Source: Schlesneria sp. DSM 10557 (GTDB lineage Bacteria; Planctomycetota; Planctomycetia; Planctomycetales; Planctomycetaceae). Taken from it: a stretch of 64,000 nucleotides of DNA. Below are positions 17,167 through 25,871 of this stretch, piece by piece. The translations under genes and the position numbers were made by a program. Position 1 is the first letter of the stretch. The number at the start of each line of letters is the position of its first letter. Location of the stretch: NCBI RefSeq assembly GCF_041860085.1, contig NZ_CP124747.1:3968001-4032000 (forward strand). The letters run 5' to 3'. Under the pieces are notes generated by a model that had not been told where the DNA came from, did no database searches, and saw only the letters and a program-made list of their open reading frames with translations.

Positions 17167-18113
17167 GCACCAACTTCGGCTGGGTCTACGACGAAGAGCG
17201 TATCGCAGCGGCGACGGAGCGGCTTGAGAAGGCTGGCTACTCGCTGTCGTTCGATGCGGATCGTCCTCAGATGCGAGGGTTCTGGGAGCGACAGAAGTCT
17301 CGCGGGGTGACTCGCGTGCTGGCTCAGGATGATGAGCTGAAGCTGAACGGAGTACTGCGGAAGTCGAATCACCAGCGGCGCGGCACGTGCGTTCAACAGG
17401 GGAGCGAGCGGGCCATTGAGGACGTGCATATCTCGAGACTCGCGGACAAGGCGTTCATCGGTGTCTATACGCAGATCGCCGGTGAAATCATGTACGGATG
17501 GTGCCGGAACAAGAACGGCTGGTCGAAGACTCACCCCTGGGGCTGCAAGTGCGGGAACTGTCCGGACGGCATGACAGGAGTTGAGGCGGCAGAGTTCTAC
17601 GCGACCCGTGGTGTGATTCGCCGGGCGAACTATGCGGCAGCCGGGATCGATTTGAGCCAGCCACGCGAGGACCTTGCGATTCAGTGGAACAATCTCGGCG
17701 TTCCCGAAGTGCTGATCGCGGCGGCGGCCTTCCACAAGATCGAATGCCATCGGTCGATGACGTGGACCGACTACGAAGATCCGATCGCGGCCAAGAACTG
17801 GGGTCACGTCTGTATGCCCCGTTTCTTCCAGGGGACGCGGATCGATCGGTTCGGGTGCTGTGAACCAGACGGCAGCGGAGGCCACTGCACCGAGTGCTGC
17901 GGGATCGTGGTTCTGCCCTCGGGCGAAACCGCATTCATCATGCAGCAGTCGTGGGGCGAGGCGTGCAAATACCCGGTTGCGGTGCAGACGGCCAGCGGTC
18001 CCGTGAAGCTGCGGCCGGGTTCGTACGCGGTCCGCAAGGGGGTCCTGGAAGGGATCGGGCGGCAGGTGGAGTTGATTTCGTGCGATATTCCAAGCGGGAG
18101 TAGCTTTCGATGA
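17163..18113 (+). CDS. Papain-like (C1-fold) cysteine peptidase-like protein
   Basis: 316 aa, no signal peptide. I suggest a papain-like fold from the order of motifs. RRGTCVQQGSERAIED at about 77-92 resembles the Cys-helix of papain-type enzymes. A segment on GVEAAEFYATRGVI (about 139-152) matches the usual mid-domain helix, GGHCTECCGIVVL (about 238-250) offers the catalytic His, and FIMQQSWGEA (about 258-267) stands where papains have NSWG, here with Gln in place of Asn. Many other cysteines (CKCGNC) suggest disulfides or metal. In this block it could be an endolysin or a processing peptidase. Start and stop overlap both neighbours by 4 bases, so the operon is tightly coupled. The assignment is by eye and moderate. 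Confidence 0.6.
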   Translation: MSTNFGWVYDEERIAAATERLEKAGYSLSFDADRPQMRGFWERQKSRGVTRVLAQDDELKLNGVLRKSNHQRRGTCVQQGSERAIEDVHISRLADKAFIGVYTQIAGEIMYGWCRNKNGWSKTHPWGCKCGNCPDGMTGVEAAEFYATRGVIRRANYAAAGIDLSQPREDLAIQWNNLGVPEVLIAAAAFHKIECHRSMTWTDYEDPIAAKNWGHVCMPRFFQGTRIDRFGCCEPDGSGGHCTECCGIVVLPSGETAFIMQQSWGEACKYPVAVQTASGPVKLRPGSYAVRKGVLEGIGRQVELISCDIPSGSSFR

Positions 18114-19357
18114 ACTACGACTACCAATACGGACGCGATCCTTTCGATGACGACGAGATCGAGCCGGAGAAGCACGCTGCGACGAAGCTGGTGCTGATCG
18201 TTGTGATTGTCCTGCTGTCTCTGGCCGCGTTCTGCTATGCCGGGCCGAAAGAACGAGTCGCCATCGCAGAAGCGGCTGTCTGGTGTGCTCAGAACCAGTT
18301 CCCAGCCGGCGAGAACGACTACGACGGGAATAAGGCGGGGAACATTCCGGAAACTCCGGAGAGCTCGGAGCCTCGCATCGAGTACAAGGCGGGACTCAAG
18401 CCGATCACGGCGAACGTCGAAGGACTCACCGCCACGATCTACACCGCGGAGTCTCGCAACGGGGACGGCTGGTGTGCTCGCTGTAATACGCTCAAACGAG
18501 ACTGGGGCAACGGGAACGCTCAGGTGCGGCTTTTATGGTCCCGCGATCCTGTGCCTGAACGTGGAGAAGCGATCTACCCGGCTATTCGCTTTAACGGCGT
18601 CGACGGATACTCCATGCCCACCAAGGGAGGACGATACTTCATTCCCGCCACCCTTGGCGAACTTGAAGCCATCATTGAAAAGCATTCGGGTGAGGCGACG
18701 CAAGCGTCGGCAGTGGTGAGCGGATCAGCCGGGGCGATTCACGGGAAGGATCACGTCCGGGGGATCTTCACCTGGTGGCGAGCGAATATCGGCGAGGGTG
18801 TCAAAGCCGAGATGCGTTGGGACCGTTCGGGTGCTCAGTCGTTCCCGTTGCTCGCGAAAGCGGATTGGTCCCCCGTCGCAGTGTTCGGGAAATATGGGCA
18901 CATGGACCTGTCCGCAAAGGGGGCTGTCGGCCTTCCCGTAGATGCGATCGGCTTTGGCTACCGCGTGGACGGCGACGACATCACGATCGACGTTGACCCG
19001 CTGACGCTGAAGGGACTGGGGCAGGCGTTCAATCCAACTAGTAAGCGATCCTTACAAGTTGGTCCCAGTCAGATCGGTCCGGGAACGGTGCTGACAATCG
19101 TGTCTGTGGTGCGTGGCCTGTGGAGCCTGCTCAACCCGAGTGCTGATCTGCAGCTCGGCGGTAACGTCTCGGCAACAGCGGCCCTGACCGGAGACACGCT
19201 GGCGATCGACTTCCAGCAGTGCCCCTCGGTAAAGCTGGTCGCGTTGTTCACGTTTCAGTTGCGAGTCGATCGGGTCGAGATCGTGGAAGACAAGCATGTG
19301 CGGGTCGTGTTCGGTGGCTCGCGGATTATCAAGGAACGGACGTTCAGTCTGAAGTAA
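18110..19357 (+). CDS. Membrane-anchored protein with thioredoxin-like CxxC segment
   Basis: 415 aa. A charged cytoplasmic N-terminus (1-24) precedes one transmembrane helix (about 26-45, LVLIVVIVLLSLAAFCYAG). Residues about 100-180 look thioredoxin- or glutaredoxin-like: strand LTATIYTAE, then GWCARCNTLKRDW with a C-x2-C, then IYPAIRFNGV with a possible cis-proline. Residues about 190-290 contain a possible second small domain, and a helix at about 325-342 (TVLTIVSVVRGLWSLL) precedes a beta-rich end (about 350-415) with 'LQLGGNVSATAALTGD'. It may reduce or shuffle disulfides outside the membrane, perhaps of the Cys-rich neighbour at 17163; this is inference. The last gene of the tight run starting at 16852. 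Confidence 0.6.
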   Translation: MNYDYQYGRDPFDDDEIEPEKHAATKLVLIVVIVLLSLAAFCYAGPKERVAIAEAAVWCAQNQFPAGENDYDGNKAGNIPETPESSEPRIEYKAGLKPITANVEGLTATIYTAESRNGDGWCARCNTLKRDWGNGNAQVRLLWSRDPVPERGEAIYPAIRFNGVDGYSMPTKGGRYFIPATLGELEAIIEKHSGEATQASAVVSGSAGAIHGKDHVRGIFTWWRANIGEGVKAEMRWDRSGAQSFPLLAKADWSPVAVFGKYGHMDLSAKGAVGLPVDAIGFGYRVDGDDITIDVDPLTLKGLGQAFNPTSKRSLQVGPSQIGPGTVLTIVSVVRGLWSLLNPSADLQLGGNVSATAALTGDTLAIDFQQCPSVKLVALFTFQLRVDRVEIVEDKHVRVVFGGSRIIKERTFSLK

Positions 19358-19593
19358 CAAAACAACCGGTTAAGCGGTCCCGCATGAATCATGCTCGCAT
19401 GATCAAGCATGGAATGCCCACAGGCAGGGAGGCTTATACCGAGCCGGAGATTCGTTTCCGGCTGAATTTTCGGAGTCCTTCGCTTCGGGAACTCAGTTCC
19501 AACACGGAAAGGGGGGAAGCAGTGACGAGGCTTTGGAGGTGGCTGTCGCAGTTGGCAGTCGGTCGTAGTGTGGTTTTTGAGAAAGGAGACAAG

Positions 19594-19839
19594 ATGGCGG
19601 AAGAGACGATGACACTGGAGGTCCCGGAAGAACTGGCGATTCAGTTCAAAGAAGCACAAGAGGCCCTGGCTCTGGCTGAGGCGGCAGACGTTGCCGTATC
19701 CGAGGCAGAACAGGAACTCGCCGAGGCACAATCCAATCTTGAGTTTGCCGTCAGCGAACAACTGACCGCACATCAGGAGGCGAATGCCCAAGCCCAGGAC
19801 GTTCTTGAGGTCGTCCGGACACTTCTCAAGATCGCTTGA
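19594..19839 (+). CDS. Small coiled-coil protein
   Basis: 81 aa from the ATG at 19594, chosen because GAAAGGAGAC lies 4 bases upstream; the open frame extends further up but without a comparable site. The protein is acidic and almost wholly helical, with a heptad-like stretch from about 20 to 75 rich in Ala, Glu and Gln (EAADVAVSEAEQELAEAQSN). No further function can be read. The 236 bases before it contain a 7-bp hairpin (19442-19448 with 19457-19463) and no other gene. Confidence 0.7.
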   Translation: MAEETMTLEVPEELAIQFKEAQEALALAEAADVAVSEAEQELAEAQSNLEFAVSEQLTAHQEANAQAQDVLEVVRTLLKIA

Positions 19840-19967
19840 TCCCGATCTTCGCTGAAATGGAACCGCGCCGCGACTGGGAGAGAAGATGCTCCACGGCCCA
19901 CAGTCGCGGCGCCTTTTGACTCGCTACGAAATGTTAGATCAGCCTTCGCCAAACGACAGGAAGACAG

Positions 19968-20315
19968 ATGTCAGAACCAAGCCAATCCCGTCAGCCCATC
20001 ACGGTCGATTACTTCAGTCCCTGGGAACGACGCCTGGAAAAGCACGGGTGGCCCACGCTGCTCTTGATTCTTGTCGGCCTGTTCCTCTGGCGGTTCTCGG
20101 ACTGGTTTCAGCCCAAGATCGACGAGGCGATTAATGCCCATTTCCGATTTATGGAAGCAGTAAAATCGACACAGGAACAACAGGCCATTAACGGACACGA
20201 GCTGGCCACGCAGCAGACACGAATCAGTCAAATCCTGGACCGGCAGGAGCGCCGGGACGAAGAGATGGCAGATCGAATCAAGGACGTTCACAAAGCGGTG
20301 ATGAATCCGAAGTAA
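19968..20315 (+). CDS. Small membrane protein with coiled-coil tail
   Basis: 115 aa; AGGAAGAC ribosome binding site. A single transmembrane helix at about 28-44 (WPTLLLILVGLFLWRFSDWF) is followed by a long amphipathic helix (about 50-112, EQQAINGHELATQQTRISQILDRQERRDEEM). The layout, one N-terminal anchor plus a coiled coil, is like inner-membrane spanin subunits or phage membrane accessory proteins. Not recognised by family. Confidence 0.7.
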   Translation: MSEPSQSRQPITVDYFSPWERRLEKHGWPTLLLILVGLFLWRFSDWFQPKIDEAINAHFRFMEAVKSTQEQQAINGHELATQQTRISQILDRQERRDEEMADRIKDVHKAVMNPK

Positions 20316-20797
20316 CAACGAGGTGCCGAACGCACCTTCCCTATCAAACGGGTTCAAGAATCAAGCCTGCGAGGCACCGAAACTCCCGTGGGAAATTGCG
20401 ATCAAATACAGCAGGCTGCGGAAGCCTTTTCGCCCGCTGAAGCGATCAACTTTGCTTCAGCACCTGAAGCAATTTCATCCACAACAACTGCAACGCGAGT
20501 CGACGCTCAGTTGTCCGTGCGATGCGCCGTCCGCCAGAAAAGCCCGCGGCAGCGGAGGCGACGGCAAGACGATTCCATGCGTAATCGATACAAGCCACCC
20601 TCGCCTGACAATGAATTCATCACAAATGATCGAGAAAGACTTTTCTCAATCGGAATATCGCATCATAGTGGCATTTTGCGACACAGAGGGACAATCAGCG
20701 TTCAAATCACCATCCTGCCTGGAAAACTTGAATGAGAACGCGACCACGAAGAACAGCACGACCTACTCAGCACCGATTGAGTATCGGAAGGGAAAAT
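20316..20797. other. 482-base intergenic region in the phage-derived block
   Basis: No convincing gene. Two small hairpins: AGGTGC against GCACCT at about 20321-20336, just after the stop of the preceding gene, and GCTGAAGC (20436-20443) against GCTTCAGC (20454-20461). The gap may separate the early small genes from the beta-helix genes. Confidence 0.4.
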
Positions 20798-22192
20798 ATG
20801 CAGCCAGTGGTCCTGATTTGCGGAATCCTGCTCGCTTCAACATTGGCATTTGCTGATGACGCTCCTTCAACTGCCACAGCCAAGCCATCCTCCGGCAGGG
20901 GTAAAGTCTGGTACCTGGACCCCGAAAAAGGGAGCACCCCTGTGAACGCCAGAGACCTCAAAAAAGGGGATGGCTCCAAAGAGAACCCCTGGGGCACTTG
21001 GGAAAGCGTGGTGAATGCCCGCCTGATCAACGGATCGAACCCGTCCAAAGGAAAAATCCACGCGGGTGACACCATCCGGCTGAGAACGGGAAATCATGGC
21101 CGAATCGCGATCCAGGGTGCTGACTATACGGCAACGTCGATGATCACCGTCGAAGCAGACGAAGGGCACAAGCCCGTCGTCACCCAGTTTCTGGGTGGAG
21201 CGGGTATCAAGAACTGGACTTTCCGGAACATCGCTTTCCACTGCACCGATGGGGAACTCGTCAAGTACTTCATGATCTTCCGCCTCTCCGATGCGTCGGA
21301 TGTTGTGATTGAAAAATGTTCGTTCAGAACAGCCGGAGATGCTACGAAGTGGAAGGATAAGGAGTGGGAAACGATGTGTCCCTGGTACGGCCTTTGGGTG
21401 AAAGGTCGCAATCTCAGGATCGCCGAGAATCATGTTTTTGGTGTCGAGAACTGCATCGCCGTCGACGGGGATGAAATCGAGATCGACAACAACCACCTTG
21501 AGTACTTCATCAACGATGGGATCGAGCACACCGCCAGCAATCTCAAGATCACCCGCAATCGAATCACCGATCTTTACGACCTGAAGTCCAACGAGTTCCA
21601 CCACGACGGGATGCAGGGTTGGAATTTCAAGAAAGAACCTCTGTCGAACGTCGTGATCGACAGTAACTACGTGGCCTTCTCGACCGGCAAATATGAGGCG
21701 GTCCCGCCGATCAGCGAAGCGGTCTTCCAGGGAATTGTGATCTTCGACGGTCAGTTCGAGAACGTGAAGGTTTCGAACAACTTCATCCTGGTCACCGCCT
21801 TCCACGGGGTCGGTCTCTACGGCGTGCACGACTGCGTGATTGAGAACAACACTGTCATCTACCAGGGAGACGCCTCGCGGGCTCCGTGCTGGATCGGCGT
21901 GTTCTCCCGCCGGGCCACCGAAGGCGCCTCCGAACCAAAGAACGTCCTTGTGAAGAACAATATCGCGCCGACTTACAACCTGTTCGAGCGTGGGATTGAG
22001 GTCGAGAATAATTTCTCGTTTCGAGTTCCACCCAAGCCTTGGGACAAGTCAGTCCAGGTCGTGAAACCAGAGAAGACCTTCAAAAAGTTTAATCTTGAAA
22101 AGGCGGATTTCGATCTGGATATCCGGGAAGAAAGCCCTGCTGCCGGGAAGGTGAAGACCACCCGGGTCAACCCCGCAGGGGCACGTCAATAG
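20798..22192 (+). CDS. Secreted right-handed parallel beta-helix protein
   Basis: 464 aa from the ATG at 20798, with GGAAGGG upstream and a clean signal peptide (MQPVVLICGILLASTLAFA); an upstream start at 20732 would spoil it. Residues about 35-80 resemble the N-terminal cap of chondroitinase B/pectate-lyase-like proteins (VWYLDPEKGS...GSKENPWGTWESVVNA). Repeated beta-helix rungs follow, such as VVIEKCSFR, LRIAENHVFGVENCI, LKITRNRITDL, VVIDSNYVAFS and CVIENNTVIYQG. It could bind or cleave an acidic polysaccharide. A Sec signal is unexpected for a phage tail spike, which suggests a secreted moron or a captured host gene. Confidence 0.82.
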   Translation: MQPVVLICGILLASTLAFADDAPSTATAKPSSGRGKVWYLDPEKGSTPVNARDLKKGDGSKENPWGTWESVVNARLINGSNPSKGKIHAGDTIRLRTGNHGRIAIQGADYTATSMITVEADEGHKPVVTQFLGGAGIKNWTFRNIAFHCTDGELVKYFMIFRLSDASDVVIEKCSFRTAGDATKWKDKEWETMCPWYGLWVKGRNLRIAENHVFGVENCIAVDGDEIEIDNNHLEYFINDGIEHTASNLKITRNRITDLYDLKSNEFHHDGMQGWNFKKEPLSNVVIDSNYVAFSTGKYEAVPPISEAVFQGIVIFDGQFENVKVSNNFILVTAFHGVGLYGVHDCVIENNTVIYQGDASRAPCWIGVFSRRATEGASEPKNVLVKNNIAPTYNLFERGIEVENNFSFRVPPKPWDKSVQVVKPEKTFKKFNLEKADFDLDIREESPAAGKVKTTRVNPAGARQ

Positions 22193-22464
22193 CAGTGCGA
22201 ACGGTACGGCAAGGTTGCCGGTAATCTCGCACTCCATCTGAAGCGGGCACCCCTCACGGTGCTGAGGACAGCGACGCAAGTCTCGTGAAGACTGTGTGAG
22301 GGTGGGTCCGTGCGCGCCTGGCGCACAGTGACCACGGGAACGGCACGGGCCGTGACAATCTGACGTGCGTTTAGAGACAGACATCTCTCCCGAACACTCG
22401 CGGGATCGACTCAGTTTTGAGGCAGAGATCGACAACGTTCTCGCTTTCGACAAGGGATTAATCG

Positions 22465-25026
22465 ATGGCAACGGGCAGTATTCTGGGGGTGAATATTCTG
22501 ACGAATGGAGCATTCGCCGATATCACGATTGAAGGGTTGAGTACGGGGGGGACGTACGATTTCGGTCTCGGCCCTGGCAATCATCCTGCAACGGGTTCCC
22601 CGAAGGTGGTGTTTCATGTGGTGTCTCAGGGCTTTACGAACGGCGTGCTGGGAACGCGCACGCGTACGATTTACGGGACATATTGGGTACGCAAACCTTT
22701 TTCCGTCTCTGGAAACGAATTCACTGCGCAAGAATCAATGACCGGAACGGACGTCACCGTCCGCATCGCATTGAGTGAGAGTATTTATGACTCGGACAAT
22801 AACACTGGAGGAACAGGTGGTCATTCCGGGGTGGCACCGACCGTCACCATTGCGTCGGGGTTCTACACCGCTGGCGGAACACCCAACCTTCCGACCACGT
22901 CGTTTGCTGTCACGAACAACTCGACACTCGCTTACCCACGAGTCATTGGAAACATTTCACGCCCGATCGCGTATGAAAAGGTGGGTACGACGTGGCGCGT
23001 TGCCGTCGCGGTGTTCCATGGTCATGCGATGCAAGGTCAGCAAGTCGACTGCGTCAAATTCACGGCGGCCGATGCCAGTGGACATTCCACTTCAGCCACG
23101 GTCAATGCAGCCACAATCGATTCAACATACGGTGACGCGGTTCCCGTGATCGAGCATCTTGCAGACCTGAACACCAGTGGCTTTACGCAAGGTGACATTG
23201 GCACCCTTCACTATATCGCCTATCCCTGGATCGGAAACGGCGCAAGTGTTCTGGATACTGCCGGAACGACCAGCGGCAGCATTCCCGGGACTGGCTCGGC
23301 AGCCGCGCCGTCTCCTTACTATGGTCCGATATCCTTCGTCTGTGACCCGGCAGGCACCTACTGTCGATCTTACGTCGTGGTCGATGCAGCCAACGGCAAT
23401 GACGGCACCGGCGCGGTTGGATTGGGGGTACCGGAGTCGACGGCCCCTCCCGCCCCCTACGCGACGATCTCCGGTGCCTATAACGCTCTGCGAACCTACA
23501 ACAACTCAAACTATGGCAGGAATAACTGCGGGGGCTCGACGATCTATCTGAAGGACAATGCGGGCGAAGTGAACAACTTTGCCTGGCTCGGCGGAACACC
23601 GACAATCGGCACCCGTCCCGCCTGTGTCTTGACGATCACGCGGTTCCCGGGACACAGCCGCGACAACGTCGTCGTCTCCAGTTCCAGTGGAGGAAAGAAC
23701 GCGGGAGAACTGGTGAGCCTGGTGGGAGTGAAGCTCACGGCAACGAATGCTGTCGGAGTCTTCGACCCCTCTACTGCAACGTCGTACATGCTGTTCGACC
23801 AATGCGAGTTTAATGTTTCCGTGATCCCGACGATCTATCGAATCGGGGTCTGGCACATGACTCGGTGTCGAATTCTCAATTTCACCCAGGGCTGGACGAA
23901 CTATGGAGCGGTCAATGCCTCTCCGGGACTCTGTCGCGGCAACACGATCGTCGATAGTTGCACCAGCCTGGGAGCCAACTCTGCCTATACGGTGCTGGGG
24001 AATCTGAAAACATCTCCGCTCGCCCACAGCATCGGAGCGGCTCTCACGGGGGCGGCCCCCAACTCACAGAATATTGTCGTCGCCTACAACCGCATTACCG
24101 CCGGAAACACAAACGCGGCGATCCTTCGTGGCGGTGAGAACGTCAATCCGCACGGGTCGGCGTTTGTGCAGAACGTCCTTGAAAACTGCAACAACCTGTC
24201 CCCTGCTGTTCAGATCGCGGCCGATCGCAGCAACACCCACGCAAATAACATTCTGCTCGTTCACAACGTCGTCGTCGGGCAACGATGCTCACTCGCCTAT
24301 AACGAGTACGGCGCAGCGGGCTACGACAGGTTGAACTGGTTCATCAAGAACAATGCCGCAGACGACTTCAACATTAAGTCGGACACGTTCCTGGGAGTGA
24401 ATTCCAGCGGTACACGAACATTCAATGCAGGGACAGTGACAGTCACGGTGACTCAAAGTGGTCATCAATACCTGAATGGAGACCTGCTTTACATCACCTC
24501 CGTGGTGCCGGCGGCCTATAAAACAGATGGGGCTGTGATCAGCAATGTGACCGCTAACACGTTCCAGTATTCGTTCGCCTCTGCCAGTGACCCCGGCCCC
24601 ATCACATCGATTACTGTCGCGCCGCATCCCGCGAGAATCAGGAACTGGCCCGTCGTTTACGGCGTGAACTCAACGGGAAACGTCTGGGCCGAAACGGCAG
24701 GAATCGGCGCCGCGACGGACTTCATGCCCAATTTCACTGGACTCAAATGCCAGCCGCCTACGGTCTTCAGTGAGCCCCCCAAGTCCTTACCCAACACCAT
24801 CACCTACCTCAAATTCGTCAACCGCAGAAGTTTCAACGGAACAACAACCGGCACTGGGGGGGGTGACTATCACCTTCAGCCTGACTCACCCGCAGTCGGA
24901 AACACGATCGACTGGGTCCTGCCCTACGGTCTCGACGGCAAGCCAAGAAAACCCAATGGAGCAGCTGGGGCATACGAATACTCTGACTCTGCTGGACTGA
25001 TGCTTCGTAGAAGGAGAATGAAATGA
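22465..25026 (+). CDS. Phage tail-fibre/spike-like beta-helix protein
   Basis: 853 aa without signal peptide. The N-terminus is a beta-rich region (1-120), then linkers and repeated strands rich in Thr, Ser, Asn and Gly. Residues about 310-600 look like a beta-helix (SYVVVDAANGNDGTGAVGLG, YATISGAYNALRTY, TIVDSCTSLGANS, IVVAYNRITAG, ILLVHNVVVGQ). Residues about 650-705 resemble a small repeated module found in phage structural proteins (GTVTVTVTQSGHQYLNGDLL, ITSVV, ANTFQYSF). The composition and absence of a signal fit a virion receptor-binding protein. It overlaps the next gene by 4 bases. Confidence 0.7.
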   Translation: MATGSILGVNILTNGAFADITIEGLSTGGTYDFGLGPGNHPATGSPKVVFHVVSQGFTNGVLGTRTRTIYGTYWVRKPFSVSGNEFTAQESMTGTDVTVRIALSESIYDSDNNTGGTGGHSGVAPTVTIASGFYTAGGTPNLPTTSFAVTNNSTLAYPRVIGNISRPIAYEKVGTTWRVAVAVFHGHAMQGQQVDCVKFTAADASGHSTSATVNAATIDSTYGDAVPVIEHLADLNTSGFTQGDIGTLHYIAYPWIGNGASVLDTAGTTSGSIPGTGSAAAPSPYYGPISFVCDPAGTYCRSYVVVDAANGNDGTGAVGLGVPESTAPPAPYATISGAYNALRTYNNSNYGRNNCGGSTIYLKDNAGEVNNFAWLGGTPTIGTRPACVLTITRFPGHSRDNVVVSSSSGGKNAGELVSLVGVKLTATNAVGVFDPSTATSYMLFDQCEFNVSVIPTIYRIGVWHMTRCRILNFTQGWTNYGAVNASPGLCRGNTIVDSCTSLGANSAYTVLGNLKTSPLAHSIGAALTGAAPNSQNIVVAYNRITAGNTNAAILRGGENVNPHGSAFVQNVLENCNNLSPAVQIAADRSNTHANNILLVHNVVVGQRCSLAYNEYGAAGYDRLNWFIKNNAADDFNIKSDTFLGVNSSGTRTFNAGTVTVTVTQSGHQYLNGDLLYITSVVPAAYKTDGAVISNVTANTFQYSFASASDPGPITSITVAPHPARIRNWPVVYGVNSTGNVWAETAGIGAATDFMPNFTGLKCQPPTVFSEPPKSLPNTITYLKFVNRRSFNGTTTGTGGGDYHLQPDSPAVGNTIDWVLPYGLDGKPRKPNGAAGAYEYSDSAGLMLRRRRMK

Positions 25027-25802
25027 TTTTTGATAGCGGTGCCACGAATCAGTCAATCGATGTTCAGATTGTCGACGACTCGGGCTTGCCTGTGACAGGT
25101 CTGCTGGCGGCGGGCTTCCCGACACTGAAGTACTCGACAGCCGGCGCCCATGCGGATGTGACATTTCCGGCACTGACAGACCTGGCCGCAATCACGACCG
25201 GATACACTTCCGGGGGAGTGAAGGAACGAGGCGAAGGGGTCTATCGCCTTGATTTGCCCGATGCAATCTTCGCGGCGGCCGGACAGGTCAGAATCCGGGG
25301 CGAAGCCAGTGGCAAGCATCTGATTGTCGATACGATCGAGATCGCTCCTCCGGTCAACACGGTCCGACTGAACGGGGCTTCGCAAACGGCGAGAGACATC
25401 GGCGCGAGCGTTTTGCTTTCTCCCGGCACAGGAGCAGGCCAGGTATTGCTGACGGCGGGTGCGATCGAGACGACCGATTCGGCCTCGGTCGCAGCGATCA
25501 AAGATAAGACCGACAACCTGCCTGCGAATCCTGCAGCAGCAGGTTCACAGATGGATCTCGTCGATGCCCCTAACGCAACCGCGATCGCGTCGATCGTCAC
25601 CGCCATTATGAATGGAGGATCGATCGACGGAGCCACGCTGCAGGGTGTTTTGCGACTCATCGCCGCTGCCGTGATCGGCAAGGTGGCGGGCCTGCCGGGA
25701 ACGATCGTGACCCAACGGGCCATCGACGACAGCAAAGTCCGTTTGTCGCTGACGCTCGACAGCAGCGGCAACATCACCTCGGTCATTACCGACGCAACGT
25801 GA
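25023..25802 (+). CDS. Beta-sandwich phage appendage-like protein
   Basis: 259 aa, starting inside the stop of the tail-fibre-like gene. The first 110 residues form a beta-sandwich-like segment (SIDVQIVDDSGLPVTGLLAAGFPTLKY spread over several strands, then GVYRLDLPDAIFAAAGQVRIRGEAS). This is similar in outline to N-terminal domains of phage baseplate or collar proteins. A linker (KDKTDNLPANPAA) and a helical part follow, and the C-terminus ends in a beta-hairpin (VRLSLTLDSSGNITSVIT). Family membership is not certain. Confidence 0.6.
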   Translation: MIFDSGATNQSIDVQIVDDSGLPVTGLLAAGFPTLKYSTAGAHADVTFPALTDLAAITTGYTSGGVKERGEGVYRLDLPDAIFAAAGQVRIRGEASGKHLIVDTIEIAPPVNTVRLNGASQTARDIGASVLLSPGTGAGQVLLTAGAIETTDSASVAAIKDKTDNLPANPAAAGSQMDLVDAPNATAIASIVTAIMNGGSIDGATLQGVLRLIAAAVIGKVAGLPGTIVTQRAIDDSKVRLSLTLDSSGNITSVITDAT

Positions 25803-25871
25803 TGAAACCGAACGGGGTCGAAACTCCATCCAGATCAGGCACCAACAAGGTGAAGAGAGGTAGAAGTCAAC

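Noticed and set aside
19219-19593. Long N-terminal extension of the coiled-coil protein
   Set aside because: The extension overlaps the end of the preceding gene, while an excellent ribosome binding site lies directly before the ATG at 19594.
20323-20856. Plus-strand gene of 177 codons before the beta-helix gene
   Set aside because: It overlaps the start and signal peptide of the beta-helix protein in another frame and has no recognisable feature.
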